Translations under genes and position numbers: made by a program
From: Actinomycetales bacterium
GTDB lineage: Bacteria > Actinomycetota > Actinomycetes > Actinomycetales > BWSM-131
Length of the DNA stretch: 25,075 bases
Assembly (NCBI GenBank): GCA_030149025.1
Contig: JASBSH010000111.1
Coordinates: forward strand, 1 to 25,075
Direction: 5' to 3'
Notes under the pieces: generated by a model
The model's input: the letters and a program-made list of their open reading frames with translations, nothing else
Told to the model about the DNA's origin: nothing
Database searches by the model: none
Part shown: piece after piece, positions 13,974 through 20,584 of the stretch
Position numbering within the stretch: position 1 is the stretch's first letter
Layout of the letters: every line of letters starts with the position of its first letter

Positions 13974-14615
13974 ATGGATGCAAAGGACAGGCGGGACGAG
14001 ATGACGGATGCGACCGGTTGGCAGCCGCCGACCTGGGAGCAGGTCGTCAGCGAGCACTCCGCCCGGGTCTACCGCCTCGCCTACCGGTTGACGGGTAACC
14101 AGCACGACGCGGAGGACCTGACGCAGGAGGTCTTCGTCCGGGTCTTCCGCTCGCTGTCCTCCTACACCCCCGGCACGTTCGAAGGGTGGTTGCACCGCAT
14201 CACCACGAACCTGTTCCTGGACCAGGTGCGCCGCAAGCAGCGGATCCGGTTCGACGCGCTGGCGGAGAACGCCGCCGAGAGGCTGCCCGGCCGGGACCCC
14301 GGCCCGGAGCGGGCGTTCGAGCACGGAAACCTGGACATCGACGTCCAGGAGGCCTTGGACGAGCTGTCACCCGACTTCCGGGCCGCCGTCGTGCTCTGCG
14401 ACATCGAGGGCCTGTCGTACGAGGAGATCTCGGCCACGCTCGACATCAAGCTCGGGACCGTTCGCTCGCGCATCCACCGCGCACGCGCCCAGCTCCGCGA
14501 GTCCCTCGCGCACCGTGCTCCGCGCCGGGGCGCGACCCCCCAGGCACTTCCCACTCCTGACACGAACGACGTGGCGCCCAGCCATGCGGCAGCAGGCGGT
14601 GAACGGGTGGCATGA
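13974..14615 (+). CDS. sigE: ECF RNA polymerase sigma factor SigE
   Basis: 213 residues. Region 2 (VYRLAYRLTGNQHDAEDLTQ, EVFVRVFRSL, then the melting/-10 helix around DQVRRKQR) and region 4 (LDELSPDFRAAVVLCDIEGL, SYEEISATLDIKLGTVRSRI, HRARAQLRE) are complete. SigE directs envelope/surface-stress transcription in actinobacteria. AGGACAGTC before the ATG at 13974 gives an acceptable ribosome site; a second in-frame ATG is 9 codons on, and mycobacterial sigE is known to use alternative starts. The stop overlaps the anti-sigma gene (ATGA), and an ECF-type promoter lies upstream. The tail after region 4 is long and Ala/Pro-rich. Confidence 0.94.
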   Translation: MDAKDRRDEMTDATGWQPPTWEQVVSEHSARVYRLAYRLTGNQHDAEDLTQEVFVRVFRSLSSYTPGTFEGWLHRITTNLFLDQVRRKQRIRFDALAENAAERLPGRDPGPERAFEHGNLDIDVQEALDELSPDFRAAVVLCDIEGLSYEEISATLDIKLGTVRSRIHRARAQLRESLAHRAPRRGATPQALPTPDTNDVAPSHAAAGGERVA

Positions 14616-15337
14616 GCCATCTCGGTGAACGGGTCACACCCCTTGTGGACGGCGAGCTCCCGCGGGACGCCGCTGCGCGAGCCCACGCGCACCTGACCGA
14701 CTGCGCCGACTGTCGCGACGCCGTGGAGGTGCAGCGGCAGGCGCGGTCCGCGCTCCAGAGCGCGCGTGACCCCGAGATCCCCGTCGGCCTGCTGACGGCA
14801 CTGAGGGAGATGGGCGGGCCGCAGGGGCCGCTGCCGCCGCCTCGGGACCTCGTGCCTGCCGCCTTCCGGCCACCGCTGGTCACCCTCCCCGAGCGTCCGC
14901 CCCGCCGCCGGGGTACCAGCGGCCCGCCGGGCAGGGTCAGTCGCCAGCGGTCGCGTGCCGTGCGCCGTCGGATGGCTCTGGCCGTCCTCGGGTCGTTCTC
15001 GCTCGCGTCGGCGGGGGTGTTGACCGTCGTGCTCGCCGGGGTCCTACCGGGGACGGCCACCGCGCCCACCGCTCAGCTGACGTTCGAGCGCGGACCCGTC
15101 ACGCCGTGGTCGCAGCCCGCGGTGTCCCGGTCCTCGGCGTCGACGGTCTCCGCCTCGCTGTCCTCACCCTCAGGCTCCCGGCCGACAGCCTCCATACCTC
15201 CGACCCCCTCGGCTTCGGTCCCCCCGGCTTCGGTCCCCCCGGCTCCGGGCTCCTCGGACTCGACCTCAGCGGCCTTGGTCTCCGTGCCCGCGGGAAGCGC
15301 CGCCAGGCCCTCGCCCACGCCCCGTAACACGCGCTGA
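14612..15337 (+). CDS. rseA: Anti-sigma-E factor, zinc-containing (RseA-like)
   Basis: 241 residues. The N-terminus has the zinc-associated anti-sigma motif: His3 and His27-x3-Cys31-x2-Cys34 (HLTDCADC). A TM helix at about 121-147 follows an Arg-rich stretch (VRRRMALAVLGSFSLASAGV), and the outer part is Pro/Ser-rich with repeated SVPPASVPPAP. It would hold SigE at the membrane and release it when degraded. It overlaps sigE by 4 bp, ensuring balanced synthesis. Mycobacterial RseA is shorter and soluble, so the TM anchor and low-complexity outer tail resemble the membrane-bound anti-sigma type more than Rv1222. Confidence 0.88.
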   Translation: MSHLGERVTPLVDGELPRDAAARAHAHLTDCADCRDAVEVQRQARSALQSARDPEIPVGLLTALREMGGPQGPLPPPRDLVPAAFRPPLVTLPERPPRRRGTSGPPGRVSRQRSRAVRRRMALAVLGSFSLASAGVLTVVLAGVLPGTATAPTAQLTFERGPVTPWSQPAVSRSSASTVSASLSSPSGSRPTASIPPTPSASVPPASVPPAPGSSDSTSAALVSVPAGSAARPSPTPRNTR

Positions 15338-15397
15338 CGCATCCACTGGCGTGGCTGTGCGAGTGGCCGTTCGACAGGCAGGGGAAGATGTGCGCCG

Positions 15398-16645
15398 ATG
15401 AGTGACGACATGACGGCGCCGACGCCGCATCAGCCGCCAGGACGACCGGACCGACCGCCGCAGCCGGCCCTTCCGCCGGCCGCCGGGTCGACCGCCGCGC
15501 TCGGCTTCGGCGAACCGGGCGCATACGACTCCACCACGGCACCGTCTGCCACGGCGCACCGGCGCCGGGCCGGGAGCATCTTCGCCGTCCTCGCGGTCAG
15601 CCTCGTGCTCAGCCTGCTGGCGGGGTTCACCGGCGGGTGGCTGGCGAACCGGCGGGGTGCGGGGACCATCACGATGGTGGAGCCCGGTTCGCAGAGCACC
15701 GCCCGGCCCGCCGACTCGGTCGCCGGGGTCGCGGCCAAGGTGCTGCCCAGCGTCGTGTCGATCGAGACGCGCTCGCCCCGGGGACAGGGAACCGGCTCCG
15801 GCTTCGTCCTGCGCCAGGACGGCTACATACTCACCAACAACCACGTGGTCGCCGATGCTGCGACAGGTGGGCAGATCCAGGTCGTCTACGCGGACGGCGG
15901 CCAGGAGAGCGCCGAGATCGTCGGTCGTACCACCGCCTACGACCTCGCGGTCCTCAAGGTGAACCGCACGGACGTCCCCGCGCTGGAGCTCGGCGACTCC
16001 GCCGCCGTCGTCGTCGGGGACCCCGTCATCGCGGTCGGTGCGCCACTCGGCCTGGAGAGCACGGTGACGTACGGCATCGTCAGCGCCCTGAACCGGCCGG
16101 TGGCCGCGGGGCAGGGTCAGGACAGCGCCTTCATCAACGCCATCCAGACCGACGCGGCCATCAACCCCGGCAACTCCGGCGGCCCGCTCGTCGACGCGAC
16201 CGGGCGCGTGATCGGCATCAACTCCGCGATCGCCCGCGCACCCGGCGACACCGGTTCGAGCGGCGGGAACATCGGTCTGGGCTTCGCCATCCCCAGCGCC
16301 CAGGCGGCCCGCACCGCACAACAGCTCATCGAGGACGGGAACGCCACCTATCCCGTCGTCGGCGTCCTGCTGGACCGGACCTACGACGGGGAGGGCGTGC
16401 AGGTCTCCACCCGGGAGCAGGACGGCGTCCCACCGGTCACGCCGGACGGACCAGCCGCCCGTGCCGGCATCAAGCCCGGGGACGTGATCGTCGCCTTCGA
16501 GGGCCGGCCTGTGACGGAGCCGGACCAGCTGATCGTCGCCATCCGTGCGCAGCGACCCGGGGACACGGTCACGTTGAAGGTCCGGTCAGGTGACCGGACG
16601 CGGGACGTGAGGGTCACCCTGGACGAGTCCGCCGCCGACGACTGA
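15398..16645 (+). CDS. htrA: HtrA/DegP-type membrane serine protease with PDZ domain
   Basis: 415 residues. A Pro-rich cytoplasmic N-terminus (1-57) leads to one TM helix (about 60-82), then the trypsin-like domain with catalytic His149 (LTNNHVV), Asp182 (TAYDLAVLKV) and Ser260 (INPGNSGGPLVD). A single PDZ domain follows from about 310 (GPAARAGIKPGDVIVAFEGR). It degrades or refolds damaged proteins on the outer face of the membrane. Its place after sigE-rseA matches Rv1223. The PDZ segment includes an unusual insertion after the second strand (STREQDGVPPVTPDGP). AGGGGAAG lies about 9 nt before the ATG; the 60-bp gap to rseA shows no strong terminator. Confidence 0.93.
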   Translation: MSDDMTAPTPHQPPGRPDRPPQPALPPAAGSTAALGFGEPGAYDSTTAPSATAHRRRAGSIFAVLAVSLVLSLLAGFTGGWLANRRGAGTITMVEPGSQSTARPADSVAGVAAKVLPSVVSIETRSPRGQGTGSGFVLRQDGYILTNNHVVADAATGGQIQVVYADGGQESAEIVGRTTAYDLAVLKVNRTDVPALELGDSAAVVVGDPVIAVGAPLGLESTVTYGIVSALNRPVAAGQGQDSAFINAIQTDAAINPGNSGGPLVDATGRVIGINSAIARAPGDTGSSGGNIGLGFAIPSAQAARTAQQLIEDGNATYPVVGVLLDRTYDGEGVQVSTREQDGVPPVTPDGPAARAGIKPGDVIVAFEGRPVTEPDQLIVAIRAQRPGDTVTLKVRSGDRTRDVRVTLDESAADD

Positions 16646-16654
16646 CCACGGAGG

Positions 16655-16660
16655 TAGCCT
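16655..16660 (+). promoter_or_regulatory. Putative -10 box for tatB (leaderless)
   Basis: TAGCCT ends 6 nt before the GTG at 16667, the same spacing as at other genes here. It overlaps a GGAGGT that would be too far away (12 nt) to be a normal ribosome site, so leaderless initiation is a real option alongside read-through from htrA. Confidence 0.4.
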
Positions 16661-16666
16661 CGAGTC

Positions 16667-17125
16667 GTGTTCGGCATCAACGGTCCCGAGTTCCTCGTGC
16701 TGGCGCTGCTCGCGCTGCTCGTGGTGGGGCCGGACCGTCTCCCGCAGTACGCGGCGCAGCTCGGCCGCTTCGTTCGTGAGGCGCGGAAGATGGCCAACAC
16801 GGCACGCGAGCAGGTCCGCGACGAGCTCGGTCCGGAGTTCGACGACATCGACTGGCGGAAGCTCGACCCCCGCCAGTACGACCCCCGCCGCATCGTGCGC
16901 GAGGCGCTGACCGACGCCTTCGACGACGACCTGGACGGCGGCCCGCCCGCCCGGCGCCCGGATACCGGCGCGGCGTCCGTGGGCGTGGCGGGGGCGGCCA
17001 TCGCCGGTGCCGTGGCATCAGGGTCGGGTGGCGGCGCAGGGTCCGCCGATGGTCACCCGGGGTCCGCGGTGTCGGCGGCACAGGGCAAGGACCTGCCTGC
17101 ACCCTTCGACACCAAGGCAACCTGA
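16667..17125 (+). CDS. tatB: Sec-independent (Tat) translocase subunit TatB
   Basis: 152 residues from GTG at 16667. The TatA/B signature is at the start: FGINGPEFLVLALLALLVVG then PDRLPQYAAQLGRFVRE, that is a conserved Glu before a short TM helix, the GP hinge, and an amphipathic helix. The long charged region and Gly/Ala-rich tail fit TatB more than TatA. TatB and TatC form the receptor for twin-arginine signal peptides. The position after htrA matches Rv1224 (tatB). Confidence 0.93.
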   Translation: MFGINGPEFLVLALLALLVVGPDRLPQYAAQLGRFVREARKMANTAREQVRDELGPEFDDIDWRKLDPRQYDPRRIVREALTDAFDDDLDGGPPARRPDTGAASVGVAGAAIAGAVASGSGGGAGSADGHPGSAVSAAQGKDLPAPFDTKAT

Positions 17126-17277
17126 GGAACAGCGCGGACCGGGTCTTTCGATCCCTGACCGTGCACATGTGCCGTTGCCGGGGCCGTTGAGAACGCATGG
17201 GAGCCAGCGCATCGGGTACCCCACCCCTCGCGCGGCCGACCGGTCGTGCACCGTCGAACACCCGTGAGGAGGGCGCG

Positions 17278-18024
17278 ATGACGGCGCAGACGCCAGGCGC
17301 TGGCTGGTCAGCCGGCGCGGACCAGAGCTCGACGCAGAGCTCGACGGCCGAGACCGCCAAGCACGCCGCAGGCACCGCAGCGGACGAGGGCAAGCACGTC
17401 GCCGGCGTGGCCGGTGAGGAAGCCCAGAACCTCGGCAAAGAGGCGAAGGAGCAGGCCAAGGACCTGGTGGCCAACCTCCGGGGCCAGGTTCAGGAGCAGT
17501 CCGGTGCTCAGAAGGACAGGCTGGTCGACATGCTCCGGCAGCTCAGCCACGACCTGCAGAAGATGGCGGACTCCGGGGGGACGTCGGGGATCGCGAACGA
17601 CGTGGTCCGCCAGGTGAGCAGCAAGGCCCGTGACCTGTCCCAGAGCATGGAGAACCGTCAGCCGGGCGACCTCATCGACGAGGTGCGCCGGTTCGCCCGA
17701 CGCAGGCCGGGGACGTTCCTGCTGGGAGCGGCTGCAGCCGGTGTCCTGGCCGGCCGGCTCACCCGTGGCGCGAAGGGCGCCACGAGCGACGGCGGGGGCC
17801 AGGTCGAGCCGTACGGCAGCTACGGCACCGCCCCGGTACGCGCGACCACCACACCACCGGTGTCGCCCCCGGCGACGACGCCCCCGCCGCCTGCCGGCAC
17901 CGGATATCCCACCAGCTATCCACCCGCGAGCACGGCGCCGGGAGTCGGGCCGGGGGCCGTCGACCCCGTTGAGCCCGGCCTGCCTCCGCGGCCCTATCCA
18001 CAGACCGGTGGAGGCACCCCATGA
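17278..18024 (+). CDS. Hypothetical membrane-associated protein, first gene of a three-gene envelope operon
   Basis: 248 residues from an ATG with GAGGAGG 5 nt before it. Residues 25-125 are Ala/Glu/Lys/Gln-rich and helical, resembling LEA-like or apolipophorin-like amphipathic proteins (EEAQNLGKEAKEQAKDLVAN). A short hydrophobic segment follows (about 146-160, GTFLLGAAAAGVLAG). The tail is Pro/Thr-rich with several PP runs (TTPPVSPPATTPPPPAGT). Actinobacterial genomes often place such a protein before a holin-X and a DUF3618 protein. Its TGA overlaps the next ATG by 4 bp. No enzyme motif is seen; a role in the cell envelope or stress response is inferred. Confidence 0.75.
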   Translation: MTAQTPGAGWSAGADQSSTQSSTAETAKHAAGTAADEGKHVAGVAGEEAQNLGKEAKEQAKDLVANLRGQVQEQSGAQKDRLVDMLRQLSHDLQKMADSGGTSGIANDVVRQVSSKARDLSQSMENRQPGDLIDEVRRFARRRPGTFLLGAAAAGVLAGRLTRGAKGATSDGGGQVEPYGSYGTAPVRATTTPPVSPPATTPPPPAGTGYPTSYPPASTAPGVGPGAVDPVEPGLPPRPYPQTGGGTP

Positions 18025-18446
18025 CGATGGGCGGCGGCGCGCACGTCGGTCCCGGATCCGGGGACGACCGGTCTGCCGGTGAGATCGTCGGTGACATCGC
18101 CAAGGAGCTGGGCACCCTGGTCCGCCAGGAGATCGAGCTCGCCAAGACCGAGGCCAAGAACGAGGCGGTCAAGGCCGGTAAGGGTGCCGGGTTGCTCGGC
18201 GGGTCCGGCATCGCCGGGCACCTGTTCCTGATCTTCCTGACCCTGACCGCGATGTTCGCCCTCGACAAGGTGATGGACATCGTGTGGGCCGCCCTGATCG
18301 TCACCGTGGTCTGGGCCATCGTCGCCGCCGTCCTGGCCCAGATGGGTCGCTCGAGGCTGAGGCAAGTGAACCCCAAGCTCGAGACGACCACCGAGACGCT
18401 GAAGGAGGACGCCCAATGGGCGAGTACACGCAAGAACAACGGATAG
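18021..18446 (+). CDS. Actinobacterial holin-X family (putative phage-holin superfamily III) protein
   Basis: 141 residues. An N-terminal amphipathic part (GEIVGDIAKELGTLVRQEIE then LAKTEAKNEAVKAGKGA) precedes two TM helices (about 60-82 and 90-112), then a basic/charged tail. This is the domain called Holin-X. Chromosomal members like this one are general actinobacterial membrane proteins, and there is no phage gene nearby. It overlaps the gene before by 4 bp and the gene after by 31 bp. Confidence 0.82.
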   Translation: MTMGGGAHVGPGSGDDRSAGEIVGDIAKELGTLVRQEIELAKTEAKNEAVKAGKGAGLLGGSGIAGHLFLIFLTLTAMFALDKVMDIVWAALIVTVVWAIVAAVLAQMGRSRLRQVNPKLETTTETLKEDAQWASTRKNNG

Positions 18447-19090
18447 CCGACGACATCGCCGATACGCGGCGGGACCTGTCGCGGGACGTCGACGCGCTGA
18501 CGGACCGGGTGAGCCCCAGCCGCATCGTCGAGCGACGTGTCGAGAAGACACGGCGCGGGATCGACCGTCTGAAGGACCGGATCATGGGCAGCAGCGACCA
18601 GGCCACCTCGGCGATGAGCGGCACCGCGCAGACGGTCCCCGGGTCGGTGACGGACACCGCCCGGGGAGTCTCCGGTTCGGTCGCCGACACGGCCCACACT
18701 GTCGCCGGCACGACCTCCGCGGCGGCGTCCCAGACGGTCGACACCGTCCGGGAGAAGACAGAGGGCAACCCCCTTGCCGCCGGGCTGATCGCCTTCGGGG
18801 CCGGGTGGCTGGTGTCGTCGCTGATCCCGCCCAGCCAGGCCGAGACGAGAGCCGCGCAGAAGGTCGTCGACACCGCGAAGGAACACGGCCAGCCGGTGGT
18901 GGAGGAGGCCAAGCAGGTCGGCCAGGAGATGGGCCAGCAGCTCAAGGACCAGGCGACCCAAGCGGCTCAGGAGGTCAAGAGCTCGGCACAGGAAAGCGCC
19001 GAACGCGTCAAGCAGGAGGGGCAGGCATCGGCCCAGAGCGTCAAGGAGGACGTGCAGTCCCAGCGCGAGTCCGGCGGCTCGGGGATCTGA
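18416..19090 (+). CDS. DUF3618 family protein
   Basis: 224 residues from an ATG preceded by GGAGG at 6-7 nt. The N-terminus (IADDIADTRRDLSRDVDALT then DRVSPSRIVERRVEKT) is the DUF3618 signature. A hydrophobic segment (NPLAAGLIAFGAGWLVSSLI) follows and the long C-terminus is Ala/Gln/Lys/Glu-rich and probably helical (VVEEAKQVGQEMGQQLKDQA). The start lies inside the holin-X gene. Function unknown; likely membrane-anchored with the charged helical part in the cytoplasm. The operon ends here, followed by tandem repeats and a large hairpin. Confidence 0.85.
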   Translation: MGEYTQEQRIADDIADTRRDLSRDVDALTDRVSPSRIVERRVEKTRRGIDRLKDRIMGSSDQATSAMSGTAQTVPGSVTDTARGVSGSVADTAHTVAGTTSAAASQTVDTVREKTEGNPLAAGLIAFGAGWLVSSLIPPSQAETRAAQKVVDTAKEHGQPVVEEAKQVGQEMGQQLKDQATQAAQEVKSSAQESAERVKQEGQASAQSVKEDVQSQRESGGSGI

Positions 19091-19099
19091 CGGCGTACA

Positions 19100-19141
19100 A
19101 GTCGGAGCAACGCAGTCGGAGCATCACAGTCGGAGCATCAC
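19100..19141. repeat. Three 14-bp tandem repeats after the DUF3618 gene
   Basis: AGTCGGAGCAACGC (19100-19113), then AGTCGGAGCATCAC twice (19114-19127, 19128-19141). Exact 14-bp period, directly before the big hairpin. Confidence 0.9.
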
Positions 19142-19147
19142 ACCACG

Positions 19148-19216
19148 CGCCGCCCTCGGCAGACATCCATCGACGTCAGTTCGCGTCGATCGATGTCAAT
19201 CCACCCGAGGGCGGCG
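19148..19216. terminator. Long two-stage hairpin between convergent genes
   Basis: Outer arms CGCCGCCCTCGG (19148-19159) and CCGAGGGCGGCG (19205-19216) are a perfect 12-bp stem. Inner arms ACATCCATCGACG (19163-19175) and CGTCGATCGATGT (19184-19196) pair with one mismatch around an 8-nt loop. The stop of the CDGSH gene lies at the foot of the inner right arm. It likely terminates both the DUF3618 operon and the minus-strand CDGSH gene. Confidence 0.75.
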
Positions 19217-19426
19217 TCGTGCCGCCACCTTGTGCGTGCCGTCGCACAGCGGCGCGCGGGACGACATCCCGCACCGGCACAGCGCGAGCGTGGCCCGGTC
19301 CCGCGGCACCGGTTCCCCGTCCTCGCCGACGACTTCGACGTCACCGCGCACGATCAACGGGCCATCGGGGTAGGCGGTCACAGTCACGGACACCTCGCCC
19401 TGGCGCCTCCTGCTCATGCTGCTCAT
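19196..19426 (-). CDS. CDGSH-type iron-sulfur protein
   Basis: 76 residues if started at the ATG at 19426; a second ATG (19417) and a GTG at 19393 (VSVTVTAYPDG) are alternatives, the latter nearer to the usual family length. The CDGSH motif is complete: Cys50-x-Cys52-x2-Ser55-x3-Pro59-x-Cys61-Asp-Gly-Thr-His65 (CRCGMSSRAPLCDGTH), three Cys and one His binding a [2Fe-2S] cluster. Preceding AYPDGPLIVRGDVEV is typical of the bacterial family. It diverges from the diiron-oxidase-like gene at 19502, which suggests an electron-transfer or iron-sensing partner. Confidence 0.88.
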   Translation of the reverse strand: MSSMSRRRQGEVSVTVTAYPDGPLIVRGDVEVVGEDGEPVPRDRATLALCRCGMSSRAPLCDGTHKVAARRRPRVD

Positions 19427-19501
19427 GTCGGAGGCGATACCCCACACGCTCGCGGGCACGCCCGCCGGTTTGTGTAGTGCTCCGCAGGGAATGAGATCAG
19501 C

Positions 19502-20584
19502 GTGAATGCATGGTCTCCGCGCGGGCGGCTGACGAAGCAGCTGGCGGCCGTCCTGTCCCGCCCGCCCGGGGACTGCGCGACCGCGGCTCTCGACCGGCTG
19601 GTCGGGACGGCGCGAGCCGCGGTCGCGTCGCCGTCCCACCGCGGTCGCGCCCTGCTGGACGACGACGACGTCCAGCTGTCCCTGTACCTGCTGTACGAGC
19701 TGCACTACGGCGGCCTCGCGGGGGTCGATGAGCGCTGGGAATGGCAACCCGGCCTCCTGCAGGCCCGGGCCGTGCTCGAGGCGGCGTTCGAGGACGCGCT
19801 GCGGGCGGCGTTCCCGCAGGCCGGGCCGCTGCCGGAGCCACGCGACGTCCCAGCGGAGCTCTTCGCCCTGACCGCAGAGACCGACGGGCCGCCGGGGGGC
19901 CGCCTCGCGGCCTTCGTCGCACGCGAGGCGACGTTGGAGCAGGTGCGTGAGCTGATGGTGCTGCGCAGCCCGTACCAGCTGAAGGAGGCCGACCCGCACA
20001 CCTTCGCCATCCCTCGGCTGGCGGGCGCGCCGAAGGCCGCCCTCGTGGAGATCCAAGCCGACGAGTACGGCGGCGGCCGGGCCGAGCGGGCTCATGCGCA
20101 CCTCTTCGCCCAGTGCATGCGCGGCCTCGGTCTGGACGACACGCCGAACGCCTACGTGGACCACGTCCCGGCACTGTCGTTCGCGGCTGTCAACGCGATC
20201 TCGATGTTCGCCCTGCACCGACGCCTGCGAGCCGCCCTGTGCGGCCACCTGGCGGTGTTCGAGATGACCTCCTCCCTGCCGTGCCGCAGGTACGTCGTCG
20301 GGCTCCAGCGCCTCGGCCTCGGTGAGGACGTGACGGAGTTCTTCGACGAGCACGTGGAGGCGGACTGCGTGCACGAGCAGGTTGCGGCTCACGACCTGTG
20401 CGGCCGGCTGGTGAGCGCTGAACCCGACCTGGTCGGTGACGTGATGTTCGGTGCGCGGGTCAGCCACGGGATCGCCGGGCTGGTGGGGGAGGGCGCGCTG
20501 GCGGCGTTCACCCGGTCGGCGAGTGCGCTACGGGTCCCACTGGCGGACGGCGCCTCTTCAGGGGTACCCGGTGCCGCCGCGTGA
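19502..20584 (+). CDS. Heme-oxygenase-like diiron oxidase family protein (iron-containing redox enzyme)
   Basis: 360 residues from GTG at 19502. The second half shows a likely six-ligand set in the order E-H-E-H-D-H: Glu188 and His198 (DEYGGGRAERAHAH), Glu254 (AVFEMTSS), His284, Asp288 and His291 (DEHVEADCVHEQ). The H-x3-D-x2-H spacing and the 30-residue gap from the third ligand are those of heme-oxygenase-like diiron oxidases such as CADD, UndA and SznF. Members oxidise amino acids or fatty acids with O2. The first ~150 residues add a helical region with LYLLYELHYGGL. The product and substrate are unknown. It overlaps the glycosyltransferase start by 14 bp and diverges from the CDGSH gene. 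Confidence 0.8.
   Translation: MNAWSPRGRLTKQLAAVLSRPPGDCATAALDRLVGTARAAVASPSHRGRALLDDDDVQLSLYLLYELHYGGLAGVDERWEWQPGLLQARAVLEAAFEDALRAAFPQAGPLPEPRDVPAELFALTAETDGPPGGRLAAFVAREATLEQVRELMVLRSPYQLKEADPHTFAIPRLAGAPKAALVEIQADEYGGGRAERAHAHLFAQCMRGLGLDDTPNAYVDHVPALSFAAVNAISMFALHRRLRAALCGHLAVFEMTSSLPCRRYVVGLQRLGLGEDVTEFFDEHVEADCVHEQVAAHDLCGRLVSAEPDLVGDVMFGARVSHGIAGLVGEGALAAFTRSASALRVPLADGASSGVPGAAA

Noticed and set aside
18021..18446. Holin-X gene as evidence of a prophage
   Set aside because: This family is a normal chromosomal actinobacterial membrane protein and no phage structural, integrase or lysis genes are near.
17759..18961. Minus-strand open frame (400 codons) opposite the holin-X and DUF3618 genes
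   Set aside because: The plus strand has three overlapping genes with ribosome sites and known domains; the minus frame is motif-free.
19427..20467. Minus-strand extension upstream of the CDGSH protein
   Set aside because: Only the last 76 codons match a family; the rest is antisense to the diiron-oxidase gene.
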